A DNA stretch of 64,000 nt from Ectobius pallidus (GCA_964059195.1 CAXKWD010000005.1:154037265-154101264); one strand, 5' to 3'; counted from the first letter of the stretch, positions 34,563 to 45,692 are shown. Numbers and translations are program-made. The notes: a model not told the origin generated them from the letters alone.

Positions 34563-35210
34563 CAGTCAACCCTCGACATAATGCCACCATCCGTTCTCCA
34601 ACATTTAGCGAGGGTGGCACTAAAACGAAATTTAATTTTTTAAATAAACAATCATAATACAATATTGCCTATGCATTTCCAACTAACTGTTTTCTCTCAC
34701 AATAATGAAAAATGTAGTTCAATAGCCTGCTGACCAGACTTTGGAAATCTTTCTCTGCATTCACAAATTTCTCCTTTCTCTTGAAGTGTAACGACAGCCC
34801 TCTTCATTTTAACAATCTTACGAGTAACTGTAGTGCAGTATTTATCACCTGAATGGAAACTGGACTAAAAGAAGCTCTTTCTACCTGCTCCACCCTCAAG
34901 CAGGCTGTTTGTCCTACTTCTTAACATAAATTCCTCATTCCACCGCACTACATTTTACACTAACTTGTTAGAAATACAGTACAGTACAATATATTTCTTA
35001 AATAATCTTGCTAACAATTAAGTCAGTTTTAAAAGAATTCTGCAACTGAAAGAAATCACTGCAACCGATATTTTGTAAAAATCTTTATATTCACTGGCAC
35101 TAAATAAATTGGCACTGTATTTTGTATGGGAAAAGATCCGTTCACTTGCATTTATTGGCACAGTGCGAGGATGGCACTGTAAAGAGGGGCATTTTTTCGA
35201 GGGTTGACTG
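34563..35210 (-). mobile_element. Pogo/Tigger-like element
   Basis: Termini CAGTCAACCCTCGACATAAT and, reversed, CAGTCAACCCTCGAAAAAAT, with TA at 34561-34562 and 35211-35212; 648 bp. On the minus strand around 34700-34810 a frame reads MKRAVVTLQEKGEICECRE, compatible with the start of a CENP-B/Tigger helix-turn-helix domain, but it is short and the assignment is weak. No DDE region, so non-autonomous. Confidence 0.75.
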
Positions 35211-35212
35211 TA

Positions 35213-35835
35213 CAATGTCATTTTCAGATTACTGAATTAAGTACTCTAATTTTAAAATCTCATTAAAGCATAAATAATCTTGAAGCTTGCACTTGATACT
35301 CGCTACTCATTTGCCCTCCATATGACAAAATATCAAATTAAAAGCACGGACCACAGAAATGCCAGTATGGGGGTGGATGGTAGGACGCAGACTTTTTTTT
35401 AATAAGGGGGCGGATGTGAGAGAGAATATACGTATGAATCGCAATATAGTCTACTTTCATTATCTTGTGTTGGTGGCGGCAGAGCGCGCTAATGCTCTGG
35501 TGCAAAGAGAATTTGTTAAAATTGCCTTGATAGGGCGATGTGTCGAGAGCTGGTAGGCATTAGAGCTGACAACCCGAGAGACTTCACTTCTCGCCATGTC
35601 AGGACAAATCCGATACGTAGGGAATTTGTGTGCCACAGTTGGCAATGCTCCTGACTACCTTCATGATTCGTGTTGCAAAATTTCACTTTTTCTTCTTTAC
35701 ACACCCACACGTCAGCATGCTCTACGCAATTAATGACGCAATTAACTCATGTTGTTAAGGTGCACTGTTGTATTTTGTATTATTGTATTTTTGTTCGACC
35801 ATACTATAATCACATACCCGTATCTTAATAAACGC
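35213..35835. other. Unannotated stretch
   Basis: Overlapping short frames near 35360-35710 lack motifs; nothing recognised. Confidence 0.4.
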
Positions 35836-35837
35836 CA

Positions 35838-36309
35838 TCCTGCTGGTTGTATTATATGGATGTGAGACACGATCGCTTTCTTCGGGAAGAACATAATCTC
35901 AGAGTAATCGAAAACAGGTTCTTAGGAAAATATTCGGACATAAGAGAGATGAAAATGGGGACTGGAGAAAACTGCATAACGAGAAGCTTCACAACCTGCA
36001 CACTTCACTGAATATAGTAGGGGTAATTAAATCATGGAGGATGAAATGGGCTGGACATGTTGTGCGCATGTTAGAAATATTAACTTGGAGACCCGAAGGG
36101 AAAAGACCACTTGGAAGACCTAGAAGTAGGTGGGAGGAAAATATTAGGATAGATTTAAGGAAAGTAGGATTTGCGAGGGATGGTTGGATGCTGTTAGCAC
36201 AGAAAAGGGTTAAATGGCGGGCTCAGGTAAGCGCGGCAATGAACCTTCGGGTTCCATAAAAAAATAATATTCCTTTAGCTTGTCTATTGCCATTGAGTAA
36301 GTAAGTAAG
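35838..36309 (+). pseudogene. LINE C-terminal fragment with AAGT tail
   Basis: Reads CETRSLSSGREHNLRVIENR, frameshifts, then SWRMKWAGHVVRM, RPEGKRPLGRPRSRWEENIR, KWRAQVSAAMNLRVP and a stop, followed by the short UTR and GTAAGTAAGTAAG. Longest C-terminal copy of the family in the window. At least one frameshift and one stop near 36005 separate its parts. Confidence 0.85.
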
Positions 36310-36324
36310 CATATTAAAACACGG

Positions 36325-36470
36325 TTATTACGTGTGACGTAACGCTATCATTATGACACTCATTTCGAAACAGGTTTTTATTTCGAAACTGGGGTGGTAT
36401 CATTTTTATTATCGAACACGGAACGATATTGAGACCTTAAGAGTAGCAGCTGAAATCTCCGTAATAAATC
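36325..36470 (+). repeat. Family Y fragment
   Basis: GGTTATTACGTGTGACGTAA and TTTTTATTATCGAACACGGA align with 53471-53600 and 52285-52400. Family class unknown. Confidence 0.6.
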
Positions 36471-37143
36471 GAAATTAACACACGATTTTTTTTTTTGCAA
36501 AAAGTTGAGTAGGCACAATAATTACAAACGAGTGTACACATGAAGGGACATTTTTTGTCTATTTTTCTATATAATCGCCAATTTTCTCAACATATTTCTC
36601 CAATAATGATACCAGTTTAAAATGCCCTGTTCATAAAAGTCCGTTCGGTTGGAGTATAGACATCTGTATACATTGATTGGTAAAGTTGCCCTTCGTGACA
36701 GACGCTGTAACATTCATGCTGATGGTGTCAAACTTCTTCACAACAATGCTCGCCCCCATGTTGCTGCACCCGTTCATGATAAAATCAACAAATTTAATTG
36801 GGAGGTGCTACAGCATCCCCCATACAGTCCAGACCTGGCACCGTCAGACTTTAATTTGTTTGGTCCCATGACGAAATTCCTGGCCGGTAAAAGCTTTGCC
36901 CCAGATGCAGAAGTGAAAACAGCAGTCCGCAAATAGCTATACTCCAACCGAACGGACTTCTATGAACAGGGTATTTTGAAATTGGTATCACGATGGGAGA
37001 AATGTGTTGAGGAACTTGGCGACAATATAGAAAAATAGACAAAAGATGTCCCTTCATGTGTGCATTTGTTTGGAGGCTAGTTGTACGTATTAAACTTTTT
37101 GTAAAAAAAAATATTGTGCGTTACTTTTCAATCCACCTTCATA
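36471..37143 (+). pseudogene. Foldback mariner with transposase fragment
   Basis: Two arms of about 190 bp (36471-36659 and 36937-37129) are inverted copies that include the transposase C-terminal codons. Between them the plus strand reads DRRCNIHADGVKLLHNNARP, HDKINKFNWEVLQHPPYSPD and LAPSDFNLFGPMTKF. The spacing from HNN to APSD is that of a DD34D mariner, but the middle catalytic Asp of the usual HDN is Asn (codon AAC), and Trp of RRW is a TAG stop. After it: YSNRTDFYEQGILKLVSRWE, then a stop. Dead copy; the N-terminal half is replaced by the inverted 3' end. Confidence 0.9.
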
Positions 37144-37149
37144 CGTTTA

Positions 37150-37950
37150 CACATCAGAGAACTGCTTTTAATAGTTACCAAGAATAGACTGATTTCACAT
37201 CGTCAATTAGGTCTACTTCTCATAACGAACAATCTGAGAAAGGATTTGGTTTCATCTCTGAGACATGTGGTATTCGCCTGGGAATTATATGCATTATTAA
37301 AATGAGATCGTCTGTCTTTTCAATCGACTTGCATCCATCTGCATTCTTCAGGAATCAGTGAGAGATGAAGAAAAAGAGGTCCCTTGCCGCATTAGTATGA
37401 CAACTATATACTTCGTGGAGTGAGCTCAATCAATAACGTCTCCGCCTAGCTTGAGACAGTATACTTTCGCGTTAGAAATTGTTCACACTTGTGTAGTGTA
37501 TACTTTTTAACCGTTTTGTTCCCAAGCTTTTGCTATCTTAAAACTTTACCTATTACTATTCTAAGGGAAATTGCACAGGGATTCGCCGTGCACTTAGGAG
37601 TAAACTTTCACTCCTGTACAAAGGGGTCTGGAACTAGTCTCAGCATCTTCTAGACACACTTGCTTAGGCCCTTTGAGCCCCTCTTAATAATATTAATTTA
37701 GATGAGCCAATATATCAAAATTTTCTTTTTAAGTATTTATTTCTACAATTCCCCTTATTAATATATTTAAAAGTATGTTACTAAAAGGTTCCACCTAATA
37801 CCACAAAACATACAAAACTATTACTACAAAACTATATGTAGTATTATCTAGATACACGGTACCTGTACTAATGTTATTGTTTTTCTTTATTACTGGATTA
37901 TATAAGATCCTAAAAACCAATTAACATATTTACATATGTATATATATATA
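37150..37950. other. Unannotated stretch
   Basis: Nothing recognised. Confidence 0.4.
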
Positions 37951-37959
37951 TGTGTGTTC

Positions 37960-38532
37960 AAAAGTTCATATGATAGTACAGCTATCAGTCCAACTCTTTT
38001 TTAACTGATAGTCTACATGTTCATATATTCTTAAATTGTTGCTCTATTTTCACCAAGTATATCGTTATAACTAACCATACATATATAATTGAGCCTGAAT
38101 AGCTGCTACAAATATCATACATATATAATTGACTACCGTGTTTGTCCTAAATTAGTTGCTCAAGTTGTCTTTATAAATTATTAGTTGCGTCGCTGTTGAA
38201 TCTTGATAACAATATTCTTTAGAAAATAATAATAAGGTGGATTTTTATCTCTGGGAGCACCTTAAATTATTGGTTTATGAAGCAGACATCCCGGATGAAG
38301 AAACTTTTCATCGACGTGTCATGGAAGCCATTCGACACCATCCCGGAGTATTTGAAAGGGTGCGACAGTCCATGATTCGACGAGTGCAGAGTTTAGACGC
38401 AAGAGGAGGACATTTCGTGCATTTGTTATGAGTTTTGTGTGTTGACGTGTTATGAGTGTACCAATGTGTTGAACAGTTTCTAATGAGAAAACAAGAATTA
38501 TGGGACATACTGTATGTTCATATGAACTTTTT
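37960..38532 (+). pseudogene. IS630/Tc1-type transposase remnant
   Basis: The frame at 38237-38431 reads MDFYLWEHLKLLVYEADIPD, then HPGVFERVRQSMIRRVQSL and ARGGHFVHLL with a stop. This is the C-terminal end of an insect IS630/Tc1/mariner-superfamily transposase (DFFLWGxLKxLVY ... ARGGHFxxLL). Catalytic residues upstream are not seen. AAAAGTTCATATGA at about 37960 pairs imperfectly with TCATATGAACTTTT at 38519, which may be the terminal repeats. Confidence 0.75.
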
Positions 38533-38539
38533 TCTTTCT

Positions 38540-39088
38540 TTTGGTGTAAGGAACCCTTGACCGAAGTTTGTAAAAGTATTTTTGAAAGTGATAGTAGCCT
38601 ATATTCAAAATAGACTGAAAAGCACTACAGAATTTTTGTAATTTAATCGAACTTTTTCCACTAAAAAGTCTTAAAATGTATGCACTTTAATCTTGTGTTA
38701 GGTGAAGACGTAGCATTTCAGTTATAAATAAATAATTTCTATCCCTTTACGAGTAAACGCCTTTTCTCCCAGGCATATGTTACTCAGACTGTTACTAAGC
38801 TAAAAGTGGATTTAAGAATCTCCCCCATATATTCTCTTGAGATTTTGTTAATTATATAGTTATTTATTTAAACATTTAAATATATTTTTATGTTATATAC
38901 GACAATTTTTATATTATGTTTGATTAATTGTGGCATTTACAGAAATACCTTACAAGAAATTAGCTGCTTAGCACGATACCCTAAAACTCGTAAACAAAAT
39001 TCGTCGAAATAATATACAAATTGGAGCGGAATTAAATGATTGTCAAAGGCAAGATTCTCATAATTCTGGGCCCATATAGGCTATGTGT
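38540..39088. other. Unannotated stretch
   Basis: Nothing recognised. Confidence 0.4.
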
Positions 39089-39095
39089 CGTACTA

Positions 39096-40176
39096 CCACA
39101 GTATAGTATAAAAGTAGCGAAGCTCTAATGAAAGGAAAATGCATCCTTTTGACAGATCGGTGCGACACTAGCACCCCAAGCGGCCAGCAAGATGCAAACA
39201 GCCATTTCCAGCATTGGAAAGATACGAATATATGGCTGTATTTTTTTTTTTTAATTACTAGAACGAGATTGTTACCGGAAAGGCATACTGGTGAACTCAC
39301 CAAGTCATAGACTTTTAGGGAATATAAAGAAGTTGTAGTTTCAAGATCGATGACATTGTACATCTTATAAAGTATCAGACCGGTTTCCGTCCACCATATA
39401 AGCTACATCCCTACGACAAATCTTCAAGAATTTAATTGACCTACTACTAACACATACTTACACTGAAAATTCTGACAAATAGGAAAACTTAATAATTTCA
39501 ATAAGCATGTAGTAGTAGTAGTTCAGAAATTAGGGGGGAAGTAAAGTTCTTGGCTTATAGCCCGATGTGGTCAATATCAGATGCAATAACAAAACACTTT
39601 TGTCTTTTTCTTCATTTTGTTAAACACGATAAATTATTAAAAAGTAAGGGATTGTACACGTTATCTTTATTCTGGACAGTTTAATTTTGTTAAATTCAAT
39701 TATATAGGCCTAACATAACCTCGTGTTAAAACATTTTCAAAATTAGTAAATAGGCCTATATATTTAGAAACTTGTGCTTCGTTAGGATTTTTATTTATGA
39801 TGCACATATAAAAATAATTAATTGTATATAACATTTACAAGCCATTTTCTGCTCCTAAAAGAAAAGAAATAGGAGTAAATACACTAGTACGGATGCAAGC
39901 ATGATAATCACAAATTTGCAATTTAATTTCACAAATAACTGTTTTTGCTTACCTCTCAGGATCTTTAGGGAACCTGAAGAAGGATAAATCGGGAGAATTC
40001 CTTTGGCTGTTGGTGCAGTTCATAGCACCACAAGCATTTCCATAACATATTGTTGACATTTTTCATAAGAAACAATGTAACAGATTGTGTTGTCTCTTGC
40101 TCACCGCTTCGAGCGCTGCAGTCGCGCCGTTTGAAAAAAACTGTATGTAGCTTCGCTACTGTTATACTATACTGTG
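39096..40176 (-). mobile_element. P-superfamily DNA transposon, non-autonomous
   Basis: 28-bp TIRs (CACAGTATAGTATAAAAGTA...; one mismatch between ends, 39096-39123 and 40149-40176) are flanked by a perfect 7-bp duplication GTACTAC (39089-39095 and 40177-40183). The minus strand codes the beginning of a THAP zinc-binding domain split by an intron. A THAP DNA-binding domain at the transposase N-terminus is the hallmark of P elements, whose TIRs also start CA and are about 31 bp. At 1081 bp, lacking the GTPase-like and catalytic regions, it must be an internally deleted copy moved in trans. Confidence 0.8.
39815..40059 (-). pseudogene. THAP domain exons of the P-like transposase
   Basis: Exon 1 (minus strand, 40059 to 39953) starts ATGTCAACAATATGT and encodes MSTICYGNACGAMNCTNSQR, then NSPDLSFFRFPKDPE with a split Arg codon. 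C-x4-C, the FFRFPKDPER block and length match the first half of THAP. A consensus donor GTAAGC follows at 39952; the intron (39952-39855, 98 bp) ends in TTTCTTTTCTTTTAG. Exon 2 continues in phase as SRKWLVNVIYN then a stop, giving the expected PER-x-KWL junction. The later C-x2-H ligands of THAP are lost, so the domain is incomplete. Splicing is inferred from sequence only. Confidence 0.75.
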
Positions 40177-40184
40177 GTACTACG

Positions 40185-40838
40185 CATACCATAATTAATA
40201 AAATTATTCTTTATGAAATACGAAAAGTGAAAACATATCATTTCGATTCCCTAGTTGTTTATTGTCAGAGTAGAGTTACAATCTTCCAAATCGTTTGCAA
40301 TTATTATAACCTTCATATAAAAAAGATGCAAGATCATCGAATGCCTTGCCCTAATAGTATTCATATTGTATGAACCTCTGAAAATGTCTTATACTAAAGA
40401 GGTCATATTGGAGCCATATATTTTGAACTATAAAACATCCTCAATGTATTCAGGGAGAACATAAACTATAATCTGGTCCGACCAGACCAGGGTTATTGTA
40501 TGGTTGGCAGTAATGGGTACGTTGCGAAAGCTAATGGTTCCACAATATGGCAGGATGATGCCATTTGTCAAACTGCTTTATGCGGAATATTCCGGAGAAG
40601 CAAGTATTGAGAAACTTGTATTGTGGAATTTGTTGGCATCTTCAGACAGAGTCATATTTTACGCGGTGCAGCGAAGTACACCATTAATAACGCAGCTCGC
40701 AGACACCATTTTCTCATATTTTCTCATGTGCTACTAAAACACTACTGTTATGCCCGAGATTTTCCTTTTTGATGGCTACCATGATTTTAAATATGAGTGC
40801 CCTTCTTGGGTTTAGGAACTTTGGTTTAAACGTCAAAA
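40185..40838. other. Unannotated stretch
   Basis: Nothing recognised; the 77-codon frame at 40504 has no known motif. Confidence 0.4.
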
Positions 40839-40840
40839 TA

Positions 40841-41285
40841 CGAGGGCTGTCCAGAAAGTATCAGACTTTTGAAATAAAAAATAAACAAAGTTAAAAAAAA
40901 TTATTACCTACATTTTGAAGGTAGACACTTATGCTATTTTTCTACATAATCGCCATTCAAATTATGGCATTTATCGTACCGTTGCAGAAGCTTTTCGATA
41001 CCCTCTCTCCAGAAATCCTCCACCTGCGATTTCAACCGTAATATGCAATTCGTGCAGAAAATTCAAACTAAATCTTAGCAACGACTTTTTCTTCGTTTTG
41101 ACAGTCACTCTACTTGAAGATAATTGCATTTTCGCGATTATCTCGAAAACGGCTTTAAAGAATTGGTTTGAATTTTCTGTACGAATTGCATATTACAAAA
41201 GTCTAAAGCCTTTTTTGAAAGACTTTTCCCAATAAATTCTCTGAAGTGGTTGAAATCGCAGGCTATACTTTCTGGACAGCCCTCT
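40841..41285 (-). mobile_element. Mariner-derived MITE retaining transposase C-terminus
   Basis: GAGGGCTGTCCAGAAAGTAT is a perfect 20-bp TIR at both ends, with TA flanks. The minus strand (about 41035 to 40934) reads LKSQVEDFWREGIEKLLQRY then DKCHNLNGDYVEK and a stop, the C-terminus of a mariner transposase. The remainder is deleted. An inner inverted repeat (about 41038-41070 and 41160-41195, ATGCAATTCGTGCAGAAAAT) suggests a further insertion or foldback. Confidence 0.85.
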
Positions 41286-41295
41286 AAGTTGAATT

Positions 41296-41347
41296 ATCAC
41301 TGATTAAACAAAAGCATTGTGGCATTTTGTTATATCAGTTTACCTGA

Positions 41348-41352
<5 letters not shown>
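41296..41352 (-). mobile_element. GTCY-family head fragment
   Basis: The reverse complement reads AAAATCAGGTAAACTGATAT then AACAAAATGCCA and TTTTGTTTAATCAG, the family head alone. Confidence 0.75.
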
Positions 41353-41380
<28 letters not shown>

Positions 41381-41383
41381 CAT

Positions 41384-41852
41384 TAGGGGGCGGATTTCTA
41401 TGACCTAAAAAATAGGATATATGCGTGCATTTATGACCTAAAAACATTTAAACATTACCAATAAAATTTAAAATATGGCTTTACCACTTACACATTATGT
41501 ATATATTATTTTAAGTTTCATTACAATTCATTTGATTAAAATACAATGTAAATTATTAAAAATATCTATAAATTCTCAAAAAGTATCATTATAAAGCAAA
41601 ATTTACAAAATATGATATGAAACTTCAAAATTTCTTTAATATGCACACAAATATGCCAAAAATATTACCTAAATATACATATTCACACTAAATATGCTAC
41701 AATTGTTGAAAATTTCCTAAATATGCAGTTATATGCACAATAAAAGCCGTCCAACTTTCACCAGGATGCTTGGAATCGGATTTAAATTAGTCGGAAAACT
41801 GAAAAAACGCAAAGGGGAAAAAATATGACATGTCATAGAATTCCGCCCGCTA
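41384..41852. mobile_element. hAT-like non-autonomous element
   Basis: Ends TAGGGGGCGGATTTCTATGA and, reversed, TAGCGGGCGGAATTCTATGA. Flanks ATTATCAT and ATTATTAT agree at 7 of 8 bases, consistent with an 8-bp duplication in an (ATT)n run. The subterminal ATGACCTAAAA motif is shared with the hAT element at 52719. Confidence 0.6.
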
Positions 41853-41854
41853 AT

Positions 41855-42520
41855 TATTATTATTATTTTTATTTTTAATGTTTTCAGTGAGATAGCTTAA
41901 GACTGGACACTTGCCATTAACTAATATCATTATCACTGAGATTTAAAAGCATTCTGCTACCCATAGGTTTCGAAATAACCTGTATGAAGCTGTAGATCTA
42001 AATATCTCCTGTAAGTTGAAGTGTGAACATGAAATTTTCTAAAATAAAATGATCCTGATGGATAACGGCAGGTGTAGGGGATCGAATTTGACGCTCGGAA
42101 GCATTATAGCTACTCGAATGCGATTAGTTCGATCTAAGTATTTTCCTCGCGCTGCAATCTGGTTAATGATATGTTGTGTGTGTGATTTCTCATTTTGCTT
42201 AACTCTAGTTCTGAATCCGATTAGTCGCTGAGCACCACACAAAGCCGATTAGCATCGCAAACTTGTGTCAAACATCATGCAAAATTGCTTTACAGCGCAA
42301 TTTGGTGTCAGAAAATTCAAATACTGTCTTTCCTTCCTTATTTCATCCTTCTTGTTTTCTTTCTTCCTTTTTCTGGTTATTTCCTTATTGATTAATCAGT
42401 TTATTTATTTATGTCATTCGTGATTTCACTCTTTCGTTCTTCCTTTTTTTTCTTATTCCTGACCTTTATTTATTTCTCTCTTTTATTATTTCCCAATTTC
42501 TTTCATCTTTCTTTTTTTAG
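41855..42520. other. Unannotated, with C/T-rich tract
   Basis: 42325-42515 is strongly pyrimidine-rich (TTCCTTCCTT, TTTCTTTCTTCC). The rest is unassigned; the two opposed short frames at 42039-42242 have no motif. Confidence 0.5.
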
Positions 42521-42524
42521 GCCT

Positions 42525-42895
42525 GGATGGTGCAGTCTATATTTTAATCCCTAAGGACGTGTGTTCAGTCCCGGCCCAGGTCAATGGAAAATACTTGTTA
42601 TTAAATTTACAAGCATGTAAAAGTACTCCTGTGGGACAAAATTCCTGTATACCGGTCATAATTTGAAAATAAAAGCATCGAAAACTGATTCTTCGATAGC
42701 TAACAAATTCACGTTTTCTGCCAGTATTTCATTCATAACTCGAGAACGAAAGCTAAAATAAAAATCGTGTGTATTCGGCCACCCTTCAGTCCATCCCTAT
42801 GTTTAAGATTTCAGATCTCTGCGTGCAGTAGATTTCGCTGGCCATCACGCACAGACAGACAAACAGACAAACACTTCCTCATATTATTATAGGTC
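42525..42895 (+). mobile_element. Possible tRNA-derived retroposon
   Basis: GGACGTGTGTTCAGTCCCGG fits a B box. The 3' part has CACAGACAGACAAACAGACA and ends TTATTATAGGTCTATA. No clear duplication. Confidence 0.45.
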
Positions 42896-42899
42896 TATA

Positions 42900-43965
42900 T
42901 ATAAAATACTACGTTCTAACAGGTACAAATTTCAATACTTATGGTATTTAATTAGGAAAATGTTTCTTCAACCTGTTGAATGAATGTCTTTGTTTCAAAA
43001 AATAGAAAGCTTTTGTAACTTACTTTAAACTTGTCTTGAATCCATCGCAGTATTTCTGAATACGAATTCGCTACCGCCTTGCCTTCCTGACATTAACATT
43101 TACAGTGCTAATGAAAGCTGTAGGGGGGCCCCCCGGTTCAAACACGATAGCATTTTGACGTAGGAGATGAAACTTCAAGCTTCCTGATCACATCACAGAT
43201 TCACAAAGGCATCAGTCAAGGGCTTGCTCATTAAAAGTTAGGGTAAGACTTCTAGCTTTAGTTCAAATTCTAAAAGACGGTCAATGCTTTGTTCTTGTAC
43301 TTTGTACTTGTAAATCATTTCCAGACTTCAGTGGGATGTAATTAAATGTTGATTAATTATTCTATTTTAAAGTTAACTCTAACATTCAACTTATATCAGG
43401 ATGTAATCTTCCTACCAGAGTAAATACTATAAAATTCCAGCTAACTCGAAGAGTAAATATTCATAAAATAATGTTATTAAAACATCTTGTTTGCATAGTC
43501 ATAAATGAAATTACCAGATGAGAAAAGTGATTCTTAGAATTCTAGCTATTTCAGTAATTCTTGTGAAATAAACTCTTCTGAAAACAGCAATTCTTTCTTC
43601 ATTCTTATGCTCAGAAAATGCCATTCGTTCTGTACCAGAAACATAGCTATGCTGTAGGTATGTGAATTACTTGATCTTGGTGAATTTTCATTTTCAGCCC
43701 TAGTCGGTATTGTGGGTGTGAAATTCGTCTCTTTTATCACACGAAATTTCTTCATCTCTGTACCTTTCAGTTCACGCTTTATGAATATCCATATCAGAAT
43801 TTTTAATATTGTTCATGTTTTCATTTGACAAGGGAAGTACACATTTTATTTGGGGTATAATCGGTGCAAATACTGCATATGTCTCCGGATTAAATTTTAC
43901 CAACGATTTAGTCGTACATAGTAAAGTTTTTCGGCATGGAACGTATTCCGAATGTCATTAAAACG
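42900..43965. other. Unannotated stretch
   Basis: Nothing recognised. Confidence 0.4.
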
Positions 43966-43969
43966 ACCA

Positions 43970-44352
43970 TCTACTCTTATACAATTCAACGGCCCTAAAT
44001 AGCGTGCTCACTCGCCCGCTTCGTGAGTTTATCGGGTATACTCGGCGATGTTCGTCTCTCGCAGTCTAAACCAATCACTCCTTCCTTTGAAACATTATTT
44101 AATTTCTGAAAATTGCTCTGAATTGATCAAATAAAATTCACATCATATTCATCTGTCAACAAACAGTTGAGAAACAATACGTATTATCAGTGTTAGGTGG
44201 CTTTGGGACTGCATAAAACTTACGGTGTAATTACTTTCTGTAATCTACATACTGATAGGAACGTATTTTGAAGGAAAAAGCGTAAGATATCCAGATAAGT
44301 TTCGTATTTAAGCATCATTTTAACCGTGGCAAAGCCACGGGCTATTTTCTAG
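43970..44352 (+). mobile_element. Non-autonomous Helitron, uninterrupted copy
   Basis: A|TCTACTCTTATACAATTCAA start, hairpin CCGTGGCAAAGCCACGG (7-bp perfect stem), CTAG end before T. 383 bp. Inverted partner of 10530-11224 and proof of that copy's insertion. Confidence 0.85.
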
Positions 44353-44354
44353 TC

Positions 44355-44685
44355 TTGAACATTTCGAAACTGCTATAGTCCTATGCTCTTTACAGACATA
44401 AAACGTGTTAATGCAAAATTTCACCTTTATCAGTTGAGTAGTTTCTGTCGAAAGACGTGTACTGTACAGAAGGCTGACCATTCAGCTCACAACATAACAA
44501 ACAGATTCCACAAGTCATGCAGAAAATCATCAGAAGATGATGTTTTAGCATCGAAACGCATAGTAGGAAGAGGACAGTATCTGCATATTAATACAAGACT
44601 TCTATTTTATGGACTTGAAATATATTTTTTTTAAATTTAATAATTTGTAGTAATACTTATGACTAATTTAATGTATGCATCACAA
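44355..44685. other. Unannotated stretch
   Basis: Nothing recognised; the 83-codon frame at 44383 lacks motifs. Confidence 0.4.
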
Positions 44686-44700
44686 GTTTTTATATCTCTA

Positions 44701-45263
44701 TGCTAGCGGTCCTGAGTTCAAATCTCGGGGCCAGCGGGTGTGTCATTCGTGGTGGACGAAGCCGTGCCTTGGGGGTTTTTCTCGGGGTTCTCCCGTTTCC
44801 CCCTCTCATTCCGCCAACACTCTCCACTTCATCTCACCTTTCCCCCTTTTCATCATCATCCCGTTTCCACTTCCGGTATCGGGCCTGCTTTGGCAGTCAG
44901 CGCCCTTTGGGGGCCTCTCCCGTCCTCCCCGCTCCTTGTGGTCAAGAGGTTGTTGGTGGTGTGTGTCGCGGACCTGTCGGGGCTCCGGTTGGAGGAACCG
45001 AAGGGGGTGGCGTGTGTCGCGGACCTGTCGGGGCTCCGGTTAGAGGGACCGAAGGGGGTGGCGCATACGTGGCATGGTAATAAGGCTTGCTGGATGTAGG
45101 GGAGCTCCGTGGGGGCCTGCGGGGGGATCTGCAGTCCTGGGCGGCCTATGGACACGCAACTCATTCCATCCCGGAGGTAGGTACAATAAGCCTGCGGCTT
45201 CGGTGCTTAGGGGCGTTCCCACCCCGCCTCCCGCCTAAAGGGCACTTATTCAATTCAATTCAA
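44701..45263 (+). mobile_element. GC-rich retroposon with 13-bp TSD
   Basis: TTTTATATCTCTA is duplicated at 44688-44700 and 45264-45276. The element opens with GGTCCTGAGTTCAAATCTCG (tRNA B-box-like), is markedly GC-rich against the AT-rich surroundings, contains two direct 51-bp units (44961-45011 and 45012-45062) and ends in (CAATT)n. Several long overlapping frames inside result from high GC and are not genes. Confidence 0.85.
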
Positions 45264-45302
45264 TTTTATATCTCTAGACTAGAAGCCTATGCTACTTAAC
45301 GC

Positions 45303-45545
45303 AAAAGAGTATAAGTCAAAACATAATTTTTTTCAAGAGAGACTATTATTTACACATTATCTCATTTTAAAATGTTTTGACTTATACTCTTTTGCCTTCA
45401 CAGTCCTCTTCTGGACTGTTAAGGTAAAAAAAGTATAAATCAAAAAATATTTTTTTTAGAAAGAGACATTTCTTTTCACAGTGTAATTTACTTTTCTCAT
45501 TTCTACAATTTTTTACTTATACTCTTTTGCCTTCACAATCCTGAT
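45303..45545. repeat. Palindromic repeat, family H
   Basis: AAAAGAGTATAAGTCAAAAC at 45303 and its reverse at 45374-45393 form a perfect 22-bp stem. A second, weaker hairpin with the same sequences follows. Related to 55311-55905. Confidence 0.75.
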
Positions 45546-45692
45546 TATGTTGTATGTAGCCTAATAAAATATTTTTTTAAATGGATACAGTTTTTAAGGT
45601 TTTAAATACTGAGCATAGGTGGTAATTGTAATTTAATAGCAAATTGTATAGCTCAGTAGGAAAATGAAAATCATTGAAATATTAAATAGGTA

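Noticed and set aside
44675..45222. Several overlapping 100-126-aa proteins
   Set aside because: All lie in the GC-rich retroposon, on both strands and in several frames, with no motif; GC-rich DNA has few stops.
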